From Mytilus trossulus (lineage: Eukaryota > Mollusca > Bivalvia > Mytilida > Mytilidae), in assembly GCF_036588685.1 (NCBI RefSeq), contig NC_086374.1, positions 26,280,886 to 26,344,885 on the forward strand: a stretch of DNA of 64,000 nucleotides, written 5' to 3'. A model generated the notes under the pieces. The model was not told where the DNA came from, did not search any database, and was given only the letters and a program-made list of their open reading frames with translations. This document shows, piece after piece, positions 44,723-55,975 of the stretch (position 1 is the stretch's first letter; every line of letters begins with the position of its first letter). The position numbers and the translations under genes were made by a program.

Positions 44723-47700
44723 CGTCTGAGTCAGTGACAACCCTACAACAGATGTATCCATCGGATCGCCATCAATGATGGTGATACATGGCTGTGTACA
44801 TAATGTATATACAACTCGTCTAAACATCAACCCAACAATGTTAGATCTGTAAATTTGCTTTCGCAAATTTTTGGTTCTTCCCTCGCCGGGATTCGAACCC
44901 ATGCTACTGTGATATATATATACATAAGTACGTCTGAGTCAGTGACAACCCTACAACAGATGTATCCATCGGATCGCCATCAATGATGGTGATACATGGC
45001 TGTGTACATAATGTATATACAACTCGTCTAAACATCAACCCAACAATGTTAGATCTGTAAGATTGCTTTCGCAATTTTTTTGGTTCTTCCCTCGCCGGGA
45101 TTCGAACCCATGCTACTGTGATATCGTGACACCAAATCGCCTGCACTGCAGCCGTCCCGCTAGACCACACGGCCACCTGGGCTCTCATTTTTTTACGTGT
45201 GCATGTCAAACAAATTTCGTTGTAGAAGGGTCTAAAAACAGCACAAACAACATTTTCCAAAAGACCAAAAGAGTGAAAAAGTATATTTAAACAAAACGCA
45301 TTTGACTAACAGGTCGAACAACTGATGTTCTTTAACCCTGCTGACTGCCATTGGCGATTGCCAAATAAAATTGATCACAGGTTGTAACAAAATGGATCTT
45401 ACGTTACAGAAAAAAAAAATTGTTAACTTGTGGACAGGATGTTGTGCCACAAACATTCGGTGTAAATATTTCTTTAGTACATATATATATATATAGCTGT
45501 AAGGATAAAGACACAAAAACGAAGTAAGCAAAATATTCAATAATTGGGATTAGGATACAAGAGCAGTGCTCATATATAAATTCAAAAATAAAATTACAAG
45601 CTATGAATACATGATGAATAGCAAACGAATATTATTTAAATAATCAGAGCCAGAAAAACTTACATAATCTATTTGGTTATTGTCACTGCATTGTGGCATG
45701 TCGCTTTTGTGTTAAACTATTGAAATAATATTGCCACCTTGCTATTCCAGGGAATACCTGTACAAAGCTTTTGTAAATATTTTTAAAGAATGCTTGTAAT
45801 CAATGAAAATTGATGCGACTGCCATACAAGTTGGAGGTTTAGCTAGTTTTAATAAAACCAGTTTCAATCCTCTATTTTCTTCATAGGAAAATGCCTGTAC
45901 CAAGTCCGGAATATGACAGTTGTTATCCATTAATTTGATGTGTATGAGGTTTCAATACTGCTTTTTGATTTGGTATTTTCCGTTTTGAATTTTCCTCGGA
46001 GTTCAGTATTTTTGAGTTTTTACTTTTTTCCATTACTGGTTCAATATAGTTTTAGAAGTGTAGGCATATGAAAAAAAATTAGGATAATGATATAAGGATA
46101 TTTAAGTTGGAGTTTATGTCAGTTTCTTAAGTGATGTATTGTAGTTACAACCTTATAAAACACAAAAATAATAAAATGCGCCTAAATGACTTATGGAGAT
46201 TTTATGCATCTTATTCTTTCGTGACCTACATGCATTATGTATACAATTGTACCTTCTTCTATTTTTGTATTTTTTTTGTTATGCTGTATAAATGTTTTTC
46301 TACATCTCATATCATTGTACCTAAATTAAATTATCATTTTCAAATCTATCACATGTAGTATGTACTGTATCAAACACAGAAGAGCTTGGCTACATCCACA
46401 AATGAAGAAGGTATCTAATATCTTGAAGATGCAGGATACAACTGTGAATTCATCATGTTCATGCAAACCATTCTTGACCCCAAAATAATAATACTTACCA
46501 GAACCATTTAATTTTTGTTCGCTTTTTTGTTGTTGATTGTTTTCCCTTTTTTTTTTTTTACTTTTGCTATAGCTAAAATTTGACTTTTTACAAAGTGGGT
46601 ATGCATCTTAAACTAGTAATCGAATTAATAATGCACCTGTCATTGCATTTCGAACTGTGGTATTGACCTGAATGATTTAGTATATTATTGATAAACAGAC
46701 CTTCCCATTAAATGTAAATTAGGAGACATACCTTTCTTTTAATTCTTTTGCAGCTTCCAAGTATTATTTTTAAAATTTACTGAATCTCTAGTAACACATA
46801 TAATGCTCCTTAGAAATAGAACATGTGACCGTGTTCAATTTTGTAAAATATTTTCATTCTAAGGTAACACTAAGGCAATACCATTGAACGTTTGTTAACG
46901 CACATTTACACACATACTCTGATACAACTGTACAACAAGTTATTCTTATTTTTCAGATTTTACTTTCAATTTTTCTATCATTTTTTGAAACAAACAAACG
47001 AGGAGGACGACCAGGTATTGTAATGTAAGTATTCCAACTGAATATTCATCTTCTATAACATTCGTATAACAAATAAAACGAAATCATTACTTATTTTAAT
47101 ATATTGACAACTATATGAATTTTTATTTCACCAAACCGACATAAAATACTAATAAGGCAAACAAAACACAAAGCCAACGAAAGACACTGATAAAAAAGAC
47201 ACAATAAGGGTGCACAGTACAAAGTACATCACACACACAACTATAGATTCAACAATTCAAACCCATCAAATTGTTACCAAGGGCTGTAATCTCTGGTAAT
47301 CTATCATAATATAGAAGCCCTATAATAGTCCATATAAGATAATTATGTTGACCGTTAAATGTGTGAAGAGATGATTTCAATTTTAACCTAAGATTATGTC
47401 TTGAAAGTTACTTTATCAAGATATATTTTTCTCGGAACGAGGTAATTTTTTCAACATGGAGATATTCGTCCAATACACAGATGCTAATGCAAAAGAAAGG
47501 GACGGGAGATTCAACGAGATATTTATAACTAATGTTGATAAAAAACTGACAGCCCCCAAAAATCGGATTACGAAGAATAGACCATAACACAATTCATAGA
47601 AAACTGAAGATTTATATCACAAACCTAAATGAAATGCAACACAAAGATAAAACAGCTTTCCACTGTCAATTTTGAGGATATGAGACAAACATACTGTTAC

Positions 47701-50603
47701 TTTGGTACCTTAATTCTAATTTCAATAGGATATTTTCAATTTATAAGATTAAACATATTTCTATAGTATGATAAAATCATCATTATCCCAGAATGAGAAG
47801 TGCATGCTGATGTTAACCTTTTCTACTTGATTTGACTGATTTCAAGTAGATTTGTGCAATCCATAATTGTAGCACGTTGTGTTCCAATAGACATACTATA
47901 GATTCATTTATTTTCGTTGGTAAAAAATTTTCTGAATTGTTAAGGAAATAAATCCTAAAATATTTTTGATTTCAGCTTATAGAAAATTCCTACTTCGTTG
48001 AGTATTGAAATTCGTGGTTCACCCTAACCATGAAATCTTACAAATATTGATGAATACAGAGTATCATGTTTTTGTTTTCTAATTGTTGAAGAATTTAACG
48101 TGCCCTATAGCTGTTGTTCAAACTGTCGTCCTTTAGTTGTCAAAGTAAAAACTAGTTCGCTATATTTTACAAATATGTTATCTATAACGTATGCTTTTTC
48201 TTTTTTCTTGAATGAATTATAAAAATACTTATGTTTGATTTGTCATTCTTTTACTTGTTATTATGAATTTCGCCACTTTGATTTTTTTTCAATAGAAAAA
48301 TGACCAGTCCGCTGTATTTCTGACATAAAGTGCTAGCAAAGCAAATTGCAAAAAAAAGACCTCTAAAGTTAATTTAACATTTCCCTTCATAGAATATATG
48401 CATTCATATTTCAAAGGACCATGCACCTAAAATGGGTTTTTAAAACTTATTTTTTATATTTTCAGTGTTCTTTGGTTATTTATTTCTGTGAACATGACTG
48501 TTAAATGGTTTGTGTGTGCAAAAACGTCTCTTTTCAGAGTCGGTTAATAATATACGATTCCTTCCTCGATTGCTTTAAAAAAAAACGATTTCTTTCTTAA
48601 ATATATATGTAGAAAATATTTGTCTACATGTTTTATAGAACAAAACATACTCATTTGAATACATAAAATATATATAAAGTTTGAGGGAGCAAATAACTTT
48701 AGGCATGAGTTTTGTTTTTTGCGGACAATGCAGAAAACTAAAAAAAGCCAACCACTGACTCTTTTGTGCATGACATAACAAACTAGAAACGGTTACTTAT
48801 TATTGCAGAATATAACATGTTAAAATATTTCAGGCCGATAAACTTCCTGGAGGATGACAATTTAGCCATTATTTATACAGCTGCGTTTGGATGTACTTCA
48901 GTTGAACTGGTGTCTTTAATATCTCAAAGAGGATTAGTTTTAGACTCGTTGAATATTCCAACATTAGTAAGCCCCTGGGTCAGAGGTAAGCGATCAAAGT
49001 TTATGCTCAATGCAAAGCAATAACATGTTGAATCGTTAATACGGTTAGATAAATATGAGAAATTGGGTATACATGGCATACATTATACAACTCATATATC
49101 TTCCGCTATGTTGTATGTAGAAATCCTCGATTTTTTTGTGCTTTTAATTGTACTTTGTTAATACTTGTTTCACATACAACGCCTCTTTTTCGGAGATATT
49201 GTTTATCTACTAGTTTCCAAGTATAATCTATATGTTTAACCTTATAGAGACACACTACAATTTTTTTTGCTTAGTATTTTTGTATTTTATATGTCATTTA
49301 TGTACAACGCCATTGAATACATATTGTATATGTAGAAATAGGCGTTTAATTAAGTTTTCATGTTTCATGTTTCATGTACTATAGGAGTTTTACCAGTATT
49401 TACATTTTGTATATACATAGATAGCGGTCGAATTCTAATTTCTTTCTTATTATCATATTTTTGAATAAAAAGTAGAGCTCTAATTACTATCCTTATTCTA
49501 AATTATATCAATGCCAAACATATTATTTGGAGGTTTACTTTCCTTATATCTGAAGTTGATTCGGGATAAGCTTATTACTTACAATAAAACTTGAAATCTA
49601 ATAATTGTTTGTCATTCTGTCATCCTAAGTGTTATATGTTTCATTATTCTACATTGGCTAGAGGTATACGAGATGGTTTGAGATCTCACGAAGCGTGTTT
49701 AACCCTGTCGCATTGTTGTGCCTGTCCCAAGTCAGGAGCCTCTAGTCTTGAATGTTATTTTTTTTTTAAATTTAGGTAATTTATATTTTTTTGAGTTTAT
49801 TGTGACGTTCATTTTGTCTGAACTAGTAGACAATTTTATGTAGGGACCAACTGAGGACCACTACCAGGTGAGGGATTTTCTCGCTGCGTTGAAAATCAAT
49901 TGGTGGCATTCGGCTGATGTCTGTTCTTTGGTTGGTTTGTTGTCTCTGTGACATATTAGTCATTTCAATTATCAATTATATGAATTAAAAAAAAAAAAAA
50001 ATTGCCTAGGCTAGAAAATATGCTACTAAGGCAAACTTAGGCAAACCTATTCAGCAACTAGGACACAAGCATTATGACAATTAATGACAATTGATTTGCT
50101 ATATAAACATTTAAATTTTAAAATATCAGTTATTAAATTATCACTATCAAATGCATGTGAGTTAGAATACTCTTTCATAAATATTTGAAAATGTTACAGT
50201 TTAGACCTCACATTTGTTTAAACTATAATTAGCTTTCAATATTGAACGGATGATCCCAGACTATTTTGTACTAGGATAACTCCTGCCTTACTAATTTAAA
50301 GGCATTTCACTGTATGTTGTTCTAAGAGATTTAAGAGTAAAGACAAAAAACTGATTATCGAAAGCATTATAATTATGTACCACACTGCAGTGCCTAGGGG
50401 GGGGGGGGGGCAGGGAAGACCCTGCCCAATTGTTTTTGTCTTATACGTTGTTAATTTTAATCATACCATTGTTTTTTTTTAGTTTTTGTTTGGCTGCTGA
50501 TGGCACTGTTTGTGACGCTAAAATTTTATCCTGTATTTGCTGTTATTAGATGCAAAAGAATTATCATTGAACCTTTAATTGGCTTTTTCTACACTACATT
50601 CAT
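42021..50603 (+). CDS. STRA6: STRA6-like membrane receptor, 5' portion (whole gene as far as seen)
   Basis: Join of 42021-42040 (only its last two bases coding), 42805-42880, 46957-47024, 48834-48985 and 50483-50603; all phases agree and the protein continues past 50603. The first 139 residues: N-terminus MSSNNATAVSPDD with an NAT sequon, TM1 about 18-36, loop TNKRGGRPGIVMPINFLEDD, TM2 about 59-78, a loop, TM3 about 100-122 with FYPVFAVI, then the start of the next helix (EPLIGFFYTTF). The RPG-x-x-x-P-[IV]-[ND]-FL motif, the YP-hydrophobic motif in TM3 and the short glycosylated N-terminus match the first part of vertebrate STRA6, the plasma-membrane receptor that takes retinol from RBP4. STRA6 or a STRA6-like paralogue cannot be separated here, and the ligand in a mollusc is unknown. 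Later helices and the calmodulin-binding part are not in the window. Confidence 0.8.
42041..42804 (+). other. Intron 1 of STRA6-like gene
   Basis: 764 bp, GT...AG, AT-rich. No repeat was recognised in it. Confidence 0.45.
42805..42880 (+). CDS. STRA6: STRA6-like exon 2: N-terminus and start of TM1
   Basis: Acceptor ATATTTTAG|G, donor ATAGCT|GTAAGT, 76 bp. It encodes (M)SSNNATAVSPDDTITDLS and LGALGIA. N-glycosylation sequon NAT near the N-terminus. Confidence 0.75.
43430..43870. repeat. Interspersed repeat rich in 'ccgtt' words
   Basis: 'cctgtcacaccttatcggat', 'cgcgaacgtacgccgaacc', 'gtccgtgctgtccggtg', 'cggataaagtgtccgttgaa' and 'catccgttggaggtcacaat'. More C and G than the surroundings, many near-repeats of CGTCCGTT, no coherent ORF. 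It may be the start of the element whose other part is at 43930. Confidence 0.5.
43930..44168 (+). repeat. Dispersed repeat family E, best copy
   Basis: 'caacacgacgggtgccacat', 'gtggagcaggatctgctta', 'gagatcacccctagttttg', 'ctatggcgttgtcagtttg' and 'ggaatctttcgtccctctt'. This is a repeat I recognise from mussel sequence. Its ORFs are not genes. Confidence 0.8.
44225..44400. repeat. Diverged MITE related to 8561-8712
   Basis: 'agagacggatttagagggtg' at the left, 'tctggatccgccagtga' at the right, with G-rich and C-rich runs between. The ends are only partly complementary. Confidence 0.45.
44689..44718. repeat. TA microsatellite at the SINE tail
   Basis: About 15 TA units directly adjoining the 3' tail of the SINE copy at 44719. 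Just upstream, TACTGTTAACATATTTT with a following ATTAAA..AAATTGTTATATA occurs twice (about 44592 and 44658). Confidence 0.85.
44719..44914 (-). mobile_element. tRNA-derived SINE, 5'-truncated copy
   Basis: Matches 44928-45125 almost base for base, from the tail (TACGTCTGAGTCAGTGACAA on the plus strand) to just past the B box (GGGATTCGAACCC). The A-box half is missing. It joins the second copy through a short TA-rich bridge. Confidence 0.85.
44928..45178 (-). mobile_element. tRNA-derived SINE, complete head
   Basis: On the minus strand, a tRNA-like head starts GGTGGCCGTGTGGTCTAGCG. The A box TGGTCTAGCGGG (45168-45157) and B box GGTTCGAATCC (45108-45098) form an internal RNA polymerase III promoter. 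A non-tRNA body (TGTTGGGTTGATGTTTAGAC ... GATGGCGATCCGATGG) and a tail ending in CAGACGTACTT and (TA)n follow. The A-to-B spacing and lack of a clean cloverleaf show it is a SINE, not a tRNA gene. Confidence 0.88.
45800..46025 (-). repeat. Dispersed repeat family D, inverted copy
   Basis: 'gcgactgccatacaagttgg', 'ggaaaatgcctgtaccaagt', 'ccggaatatgacagttg' and 'cctcggagttcagtattttt' read backwards as the family head. Confidence 0.7.
46957..47024 (+). CDS. STRA6: STRA6-like exon 3: TM1 and RPG loop
   Basis: 68 bp, acceptor TTTTTCAG|, donor GTAAT|GTAAGT. It encodes ILLSIFLSFFETNKRGGRPG and then IV. The RGGRPG turn is the strongest STRA6 signature, together with the start of exon 4. Confidence 0.8.
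47025..48833 (+). other. Intron 3 of STRA6-like gene
   Basis: 1.8 kb AT-rich. Around 47145-47300 an A/C-rich stretch resembles interspersed repeat sequence; otherwise I see nothing. Confidence 0.5.
48834..48985 (+). CDS. STRA6: STRA6-like exon 4: TM2 region
   Basis: 152 bp, acceptor ATATTTCAG|, donor CAGAG|GTAAGC. It encodes (M)PINFLEDDNLAIIYTAAF and then GCTSVELVSLISQRGLVL, ending VSPWVR. PINFLEDD corresponds to the PVDFL-type motif after RPG in STRA6. Confidence 0.82.
49640..49985 (+). repeat. Dispersed repeat family A
   Basis: 'ctacattggctagaggtata', 'cctgtcccaagtcaggagcc', 'ttctcgctgcgttgaaaatc' and 'ggtttgttgtctctgtgac'. Close to 5320-5640 but more diverged. Confidence 0.75.
50397..50410 (+). 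repeat. Poly-G tract (14 G)
   Basis: Fourteen consecutive G within TGCCTA...CAGGG, 70 bp before the acceptor of STRA6-like exon 5. Confidence 0.95.
50483..50603 (+). CDS. STRA6: STRA6-like exon 5: TM3 with YP motif
   Basis: 121 bp, donor TTCAT|GTAAGT. It encodes (V)FVWLLMALFVTLKFYPVFA and then VIRCKRIIIEPLIGFFYTTF. The aromatic-Tyr-Pro core followed by a short basic loop and LIGFFYT matches the equivalent STRA6 segment. It ends in phase 2, so the protein goes on. Confidence 0.82.
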
Positions 50604-51320
50604 GTAAGTCAGTTACACTTTTTTTTTTAAATAACCCTATGATATAAAATAGTTAGAGTTTTTCCACGGACAAGATATTTTAGCAAATAAACAATTTCTT
50701 CACTCTTTTTAGGATTAAATTTAGATAAGCACATACCCTTCTTTCTTTCTTTGAGGAAACTCGAATAATAATATGAAATATATTTTCCTTTAACACGTAA
50801 AAAAATGTATATACTCCTCAGTGATCCTCTGAACAAAACCTAGTTATACGAAGAAGAAAAATTATGAAATCAATAACTTTATAAAGATTACGTTGATTAT
50901 TTCCATTAATGCAAAAGACCGGTCGCGTCATAGTTATTTTGTCACCTTTTGAACTAGTCATATTTCATTTTTGTCATTTCTCAGTTGTCTCCTTTCCAAA
51001 TTGGAACAAGGTCAAAAAGTAGTCCATATGTGTTGCCGTTATTTATTGTCTGTCATGAATGTGTTTGTTTATTGGTTTCGGCCGTTTGTTTTTTTCTTAT
51101 GAATTTGTCATCATACAGGGACCTCAAATGAGTTTTTCTTTAGTTGTATACATTCTCCTCTTTTGCTTTACAGGGGAAAATGTCCAATTGTCATTTTACA
51201 ATATAACTTTTAATTTTTATATTAAAAATAACAATGTGATCTTTTAAACATCTGTGCCTGCTGATGAGTCCTGATTGTAAATGATCATCCACTTATTTTT
51301 TTTATTTTGATTTCCAACTC

Positions 51321-51368
51321 AGAATGTATTTTGCATTATATACAAGTATGGACACAGACGCAAATTGT
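51321..51368 (+). CDS. Possible STRA6-like exon 6 (weak)
   Basis: Acceptor TTTCCAACTCAG| is good, and phase fits exon 5: AT plus A gives Ile, then MYFALYTSMDTDAN and a stop after CQWG unless spliced. The only plausible donor is AATT|GTCAGT at 51369. The hydrophobic run would continue TM4, but the donor is poor and no following exon was found. Confidence 0.3.
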
Positions 51369-51599
51369 CAGTGGGGTTAAAGGTCATTACAAATGCATTG
51401 AAAGTTAGACTGGAAATGTGTATTAACAGATTGAGTTGATGTGTACATTTCTTCATTCAAATGCATTGACTGATAAAAAAGGGGGCTTCAACTTTCACCC
51501 CTCTCTATGAATTAATTGTTTGGGTGTTTGAATATGGAGTTGGTTTATAAATAGCTGCACTGTAAGCGCATGATATGTCTTGATTCCTTTTAAGCTTGC

Positions 51600-51770
51600 T
51601 TAAAGGTTGAACTATTTTGTTTTGTACAATTATTAATCTATTTGTTTTCTCATTTCATTTGTTTTATATTTGTCATTTTAAGGTTTTTTATAGCTGACTG
51701 TGCTGTATGAGGTTTTGTCATTGTTGAAGGCTATTTGGGGACCTGTAGTTGTTCATCTTGTTTTAAATTT
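51600..51770 (+). repeat. Family B fragment
   Basis: 'ttttctcatttcatttg', 'ttttttatagctgactgtgc' and 'cattgttgaaggctatttgg', a truncated copy of the tail of 14180-14725. Confidence 0.65.
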
Positions 51771-51829
51771 TGAAATGTAGCTGAGGTCAACAGACATAGA
51801 CAATTCACCAAAGTTTTATAAAATGATGT

Positions 51830-52370
51830 GGAAGTGTTTATGTGAATAATTGAGATGGGAAATGAGGAAAGTGTCAAAGTGACAACAACCCAACCATAGA
51901 GTAGACAACAGCTGAAGGCCTCCAATGGGTTTTCAGTGTAGCCCGAAACTCCTGCACTTATAGTTGTCCAAAAACTATAAAATCCCTTCTTTTTTTTAGC
52001 ATATATAAAAATTCGTAACACAGAAATGTATAATCTGAAATTTATTACAATCAAAAGGGAACTTAGGTCAATAGTGTAAAAAAATCACCAAAGTTTAATT
52101 AAAGGTGATGGATGCATTTTTGTGTTATTGTCCAAAATTGGAAAATTCTCTCTTTTTTTAAGGATAAAATCTTTCTTCATAACATGGAAATGAAAATTCT
52201 GAAATTTATAAAATCGATAAGGAGCAAATGTCAATAGATATAAACATTTCAACAAAGTTTCATGATAGTAGGGGGAAGTGTTTTCTAGTAATTGTCTGAA
52301 GTGTGGATGATGGACTGATAGACAACAGTATACTATAATATGTTGTGTGTGAGACATTGGTATAATAAAA
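51830..52370 (-). repeat. Family A tail plus AT-rich dispersed repeat with internal units
   Basis: 51855-51960 is an inverted family A tail ('gtgacaacaacccaaccata', 'gggttttcagtgtagcc'). 51960-52370 contains two diverged units ('cattttgtgttattgtcc', 'gataaaatctttctt', 'gaaatttataaaatcgata'). Minus-strand ORFs here are repeat artefacts. Confidence 0.6.
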
Positions 52371-53752
52371 TGGTTTTGAATGAATAATGATTAGAAACTG
52401 TTTAATGCAGTTATTGATATAATACCAGTTTAAGTGAATTCAATAGACTATAGCTCAGACTATAGGTACTGCACTTTTCAGGGGAAAATATTTGCAAGAT
52501 GTGAATTATATTGGTGGAAGTAAGGTTGTAAAAGATTAAACTCTGGGATTAATAGAAATTGTTAACAAAGTAGTATAATATGGATGTGTGAATAGGACTC
52601 ATCAGTAGGTGTTTCACACATCAATATTATTAACAACAAAAAATTAAAACTCAATTGTTTGAAATCCAGTGAATGAATTTCTGGTGACTGCGCAAATATA
52701 AAAAATAAAAATTTGATCTCGAACTTTGAAAAGTTAGTACTGCCTATACCCCCAAGGCCAGGTTGACGAAGTCTAAATGTAGAAAAGTCTAAATTTTGAA
52801 AAATTGTTTAGAGATAATTTGAGTATGTGATACACATATGTTTTATTTATGAAATAATGAACAAAATATTTAATGGAAAAATCAATTTAATGTGTCAGTT
52901 TGGCCTTGTGAGTTTCGTCCCTTTAATACATCTTTTCAAGTTACATTTGAAAACTTTTATAGATTAGACATGTATTGATGGCTCATTCATTTAAATTTTT
53001 AGTTGAACCAAAACAGTTTTTTTAACATAATATATGGTTATATAGTGGATTGTAGCTGTACTTGTAGATGATTTAGTAACAGTTAATGTGAAACAAAATG
53101 AATGAATTATACGATTAGAAGAATTAAAATTTTCTTTTAAGGAATAATACTGCTAACTGATCAAAAGATAATAGACTCTATAAATATGGTAAAGGTTCTG
53201 ATTTAGTATGGTTATAGTTTGTAATATTTGATATAATAAGTTTGTTCCTAGTACCATGTATTTCTGAGTATTGATTGATAGGATTGCCGTAAGTTTTAGA
53301 TTTTTTGACTTGTGATTTCACAAATTTGTGAACAGAAACTATGGCGAAGTCAATAGACCATGATTGAAGAGGTGTAACCAAATAATCCAAGATTAATATA
53401 CGTATTGACAAGGGAATTGGTAAGAAATTGCAAGGTATTAAGGTATTTGATGTTTCAATGCGAATTAAATTTTTCCTAATAAAATTATATAAAGTTCATA
53501 GCTGCATAACAACTTATTTCAGGAAGAATGTTGTTTGAAGCCTGAAATGATTTGGTTAACTGGAAGTACAATATACTTCATAATTAATACTACTTCTGAG
53601 GGGAAAAACATAGCTAATTAACTACTTTAGTACACATGCAAAATTTTCTGAGGGAGGCATATTATGCATGTTTCATCTATTCATAATTTTCAACAATTCT
53701 AAACTACTCAACAATTCTAAACTACTGATAAAAATTGCAAACTGTTACTTAC

Positions 53753-53811
53753 CTTCGGAAAGTGGATTGCGATCACTTTACTACATATACATATACATAT
53801 GATCAACAATA
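53753..53811 (-). other. Exon-like island, minus strand
   Basis: AGGTGTTGCAG| ... CCGAAG|GTAAGT, 59 bp. In one frame it is open throughout and reads LLIICICICSKVIAIHFPK, like a membrane segment plus basic tail. No neighbouring exon with matching phase was found, so this is only a candidate. Confidence 0.2.
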
Positions 53812-53919
53812 CTGCAACACCTAGGATAAATAGGATATTGTTTTTAAAATAGATTCAGAAATAAGCGTTCAATATTCAAAGCAGAATTTAAATATATGAA
53901 GAATTAAATGTTCCCATTG

Positions 53920-54420
53920 ACTCAAATGATGTCCCCTTTACACACAACATTCAATGGGACATAACTCAAGTATGATTAGATTGACACTTCTCAATTTCAT
54001 ACTTATTATGTAGTAATCAGTATGTATTGTGTAGAGGTCTGGTAACATTTAACATTTGCAGGTTTAGGATTTATAGTGGGAAATAATGATTACAAAGTGA
54101 CACCAAAAAAAATATCAACTTGATTTGTGTTTTATGATAAAATACATTGTGTATAAGTTTCAGGACATTTGGTTGTAGCAAACTTGGTTATGTGGAAGTC
54201 TTATGCAATAATCATAAATAGTTCTGAGAAAGTTTTAAGCGAAAACCATATATTGATTTTGAGACACGGCAGGACATGTGAACACCCCCCCCCCCCCCTC
54301 ACCTGTTTTTTCTTCTTCCAAAAAACTAAATATTACTTAAATAAAATTTTGAATCAAAACCAAATAGTTTACAGATCTTTAGATTAGCAATTTTACCTGA
54401 CCATATCGGGAAATAGGTAT
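53920..54420. repeat. Degenerate dispersed repeat with poly-C tract
   Basis: 'caatgggacataactcaagt', 'gtgtataagtttcaggacat', 'gagacacggcaggacatgtg', a run of 14 C at 54285-54298, then 'ttttgaatcaaaaccaaata' and 'acagatctttagatta'. It is related to the 160-bp units at 55335-55975. Confidence 0.6.
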
Positions 54421-55334
54421 TTAGTCGGATCTTAACACGTACATGTGATTTGTTTAAACCGGTTTTCGATAAAAAAATAAATGAAGGAATGTCAAAATGT
54501 TTAGAACTTAATTAAATCCATATTTCGGTAAGATTTTGCAAGTATACGATTTTTATTGCGTCTTACACTTTGAGAAGCGAATAATCTGTATCTACTTTAT
54601 TCAAATATTCTGTAAAAACGTTAATTTTGAGCTATGAAAGTCAAGTGGCTAGAGAATTTTTCCTGAGGAAGTTTTAAAAAAGTGCAAAAAAATATTTTTA
54701 CAGTGGGTTAGCTTTCATTAGTCTTCACTATCTATAGATTAACAACTTTTGGTTATATTTATAATTCAGAATCATCATTGAAGATGGAGCGCGATTGCGC
54801 AGTTAATTAATTATATGGATGTGCCATTTGTATGATGAGTGACATTCCGTGGTATTATGTGCCAATTCGAAAAAGTTATACGAGAATTGTCTCCCCTTAA
54901 CAGGTTCATTTTTTTTTATAATTATGTTTAGGTTTCTGATATAATTTTGAATAATTACAAAATGAATCAATGCAATATATTTCAGTTTTTGTTATTGATG
55001 TATCAAAACAATTGATGTACGACATAATTTCATAAATTTGAAACGTTTAAAATTTTTACATACCAATATAAAGAACTTGTTATCATTTTTGAAATAGACT
55101 ATGAATAAAACTTCCATGAAATTACTTCCCTTCATGATAGATTGATTGGGAAATGAGCCAGAGTTATCTAATTGTGACCACAGCGAGGGACTAGCAAGCA
55201 AATTTTGATTGCAGCTAATTCATTGTTAAAACAATGTTCCACTATAAACGAACGTTATTTTATACAAATATAAGGACTTAGTTAGCTAAATCAACAAATT
55301 TTATTTGAAATTATGAATTTTTATTGCAATAGAT

Positions 55335-55975
55335 TAATATGCTATTTAGATTAATATAAACAAAGAAGTGTGTAAAGTTTTAAGCAACAATCATAAATTA
55401 TTTTTGAGATACAGTGCGACATGTAAAAAACTCTCCCCTCTTTTACAAAATACTCAATAACTCAAAAACAAAATTTTGAATCAATCAGCAAAAAGTACAC
55501 AGATCTTTAGATTAATATAACAAAGAAGTGTGTAAAGTTTATAGCAATAATCATAAATCATTTTTGAGATACACCCCAACATGTAAAAAAACCCTCCCCT
55601 TTTTATAAAATACTAATAACTCAAAAATAAAATTTTGAACCATCACCAAAAAGTATACAGATCTTTAGGATAACATAACAAAGACATGTGTAAAGTTTTA
55701 AGCAATAATCATAATTTGTTTTTGAGATATGGCCGACATGGAAAAATCCCTCCCCCTTTTTTTTACAAAATACTCAACAATTCAAAAATGAAATTTTGAA
55801 TCATCACCAAAATGTATACAGATATTGAGATTAATATAACTAAGAAGTGTTTAAAGTTTTAAGTCATAATCAAGAATGGTTTTTGAGATACAGTGTGATA
55901 AAGACACACCCCTGATTTAGTTATAAAGTGCAGTAACTCAAAAATTTTAAATCTTATTTTCACTAAAAACAGATC
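55335..55975. repeat. 160-bp tandem repeat, four copies
   Basis: Landmark AAAGAAGTGTGTAAAGTTT recurs at about 55363, 55523, 55683 and 55842 (period 159-160). Each is followed by 'aatcataa', 'tttttgagatac', 'acatgtaaaaa', a CTCCCC-rich tract and 'actcaaaaataaaattttgaa'. It continues into 'ggtgcgacatgtttacgcca' near 56042. Non-coding. Confidence 0.85.

Larger units (their letters stand above)
42881..46956 (+). other. Intron 2 of STRA6-like gene
   Basis: 4.1 kb containing a 'cgtccg'-rich repeat (43430-43870), family E (43930-44168), a MITE relative (44225-44400), a duplicated SINE (44719-45178), TA microsatellites and an inverted family D copy (45800-46025). No other exon was found. Confidence 0.6.
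48986..50482 (+). other. Intron 4 of STRA6-like gene
   Basis: 1.5 kb containing a family A repeat (49640-49985) and a 14-base G run (50397-50410), with acceptor GTTTTTTTTTTAG|. Confidence 0.55.

Noticed and set aside
45098-45178. Functional tRNA gene
   Set aside because: A and B boxes are present, but spacing and stems do not make a cloverleaf, and a SINE body with TA tail follows.
44904-45260. 118-codon minus-strand ORF
   Set aside because: Reads through the tRNA-derived SINE; the same peptide appears in both SINE copies.
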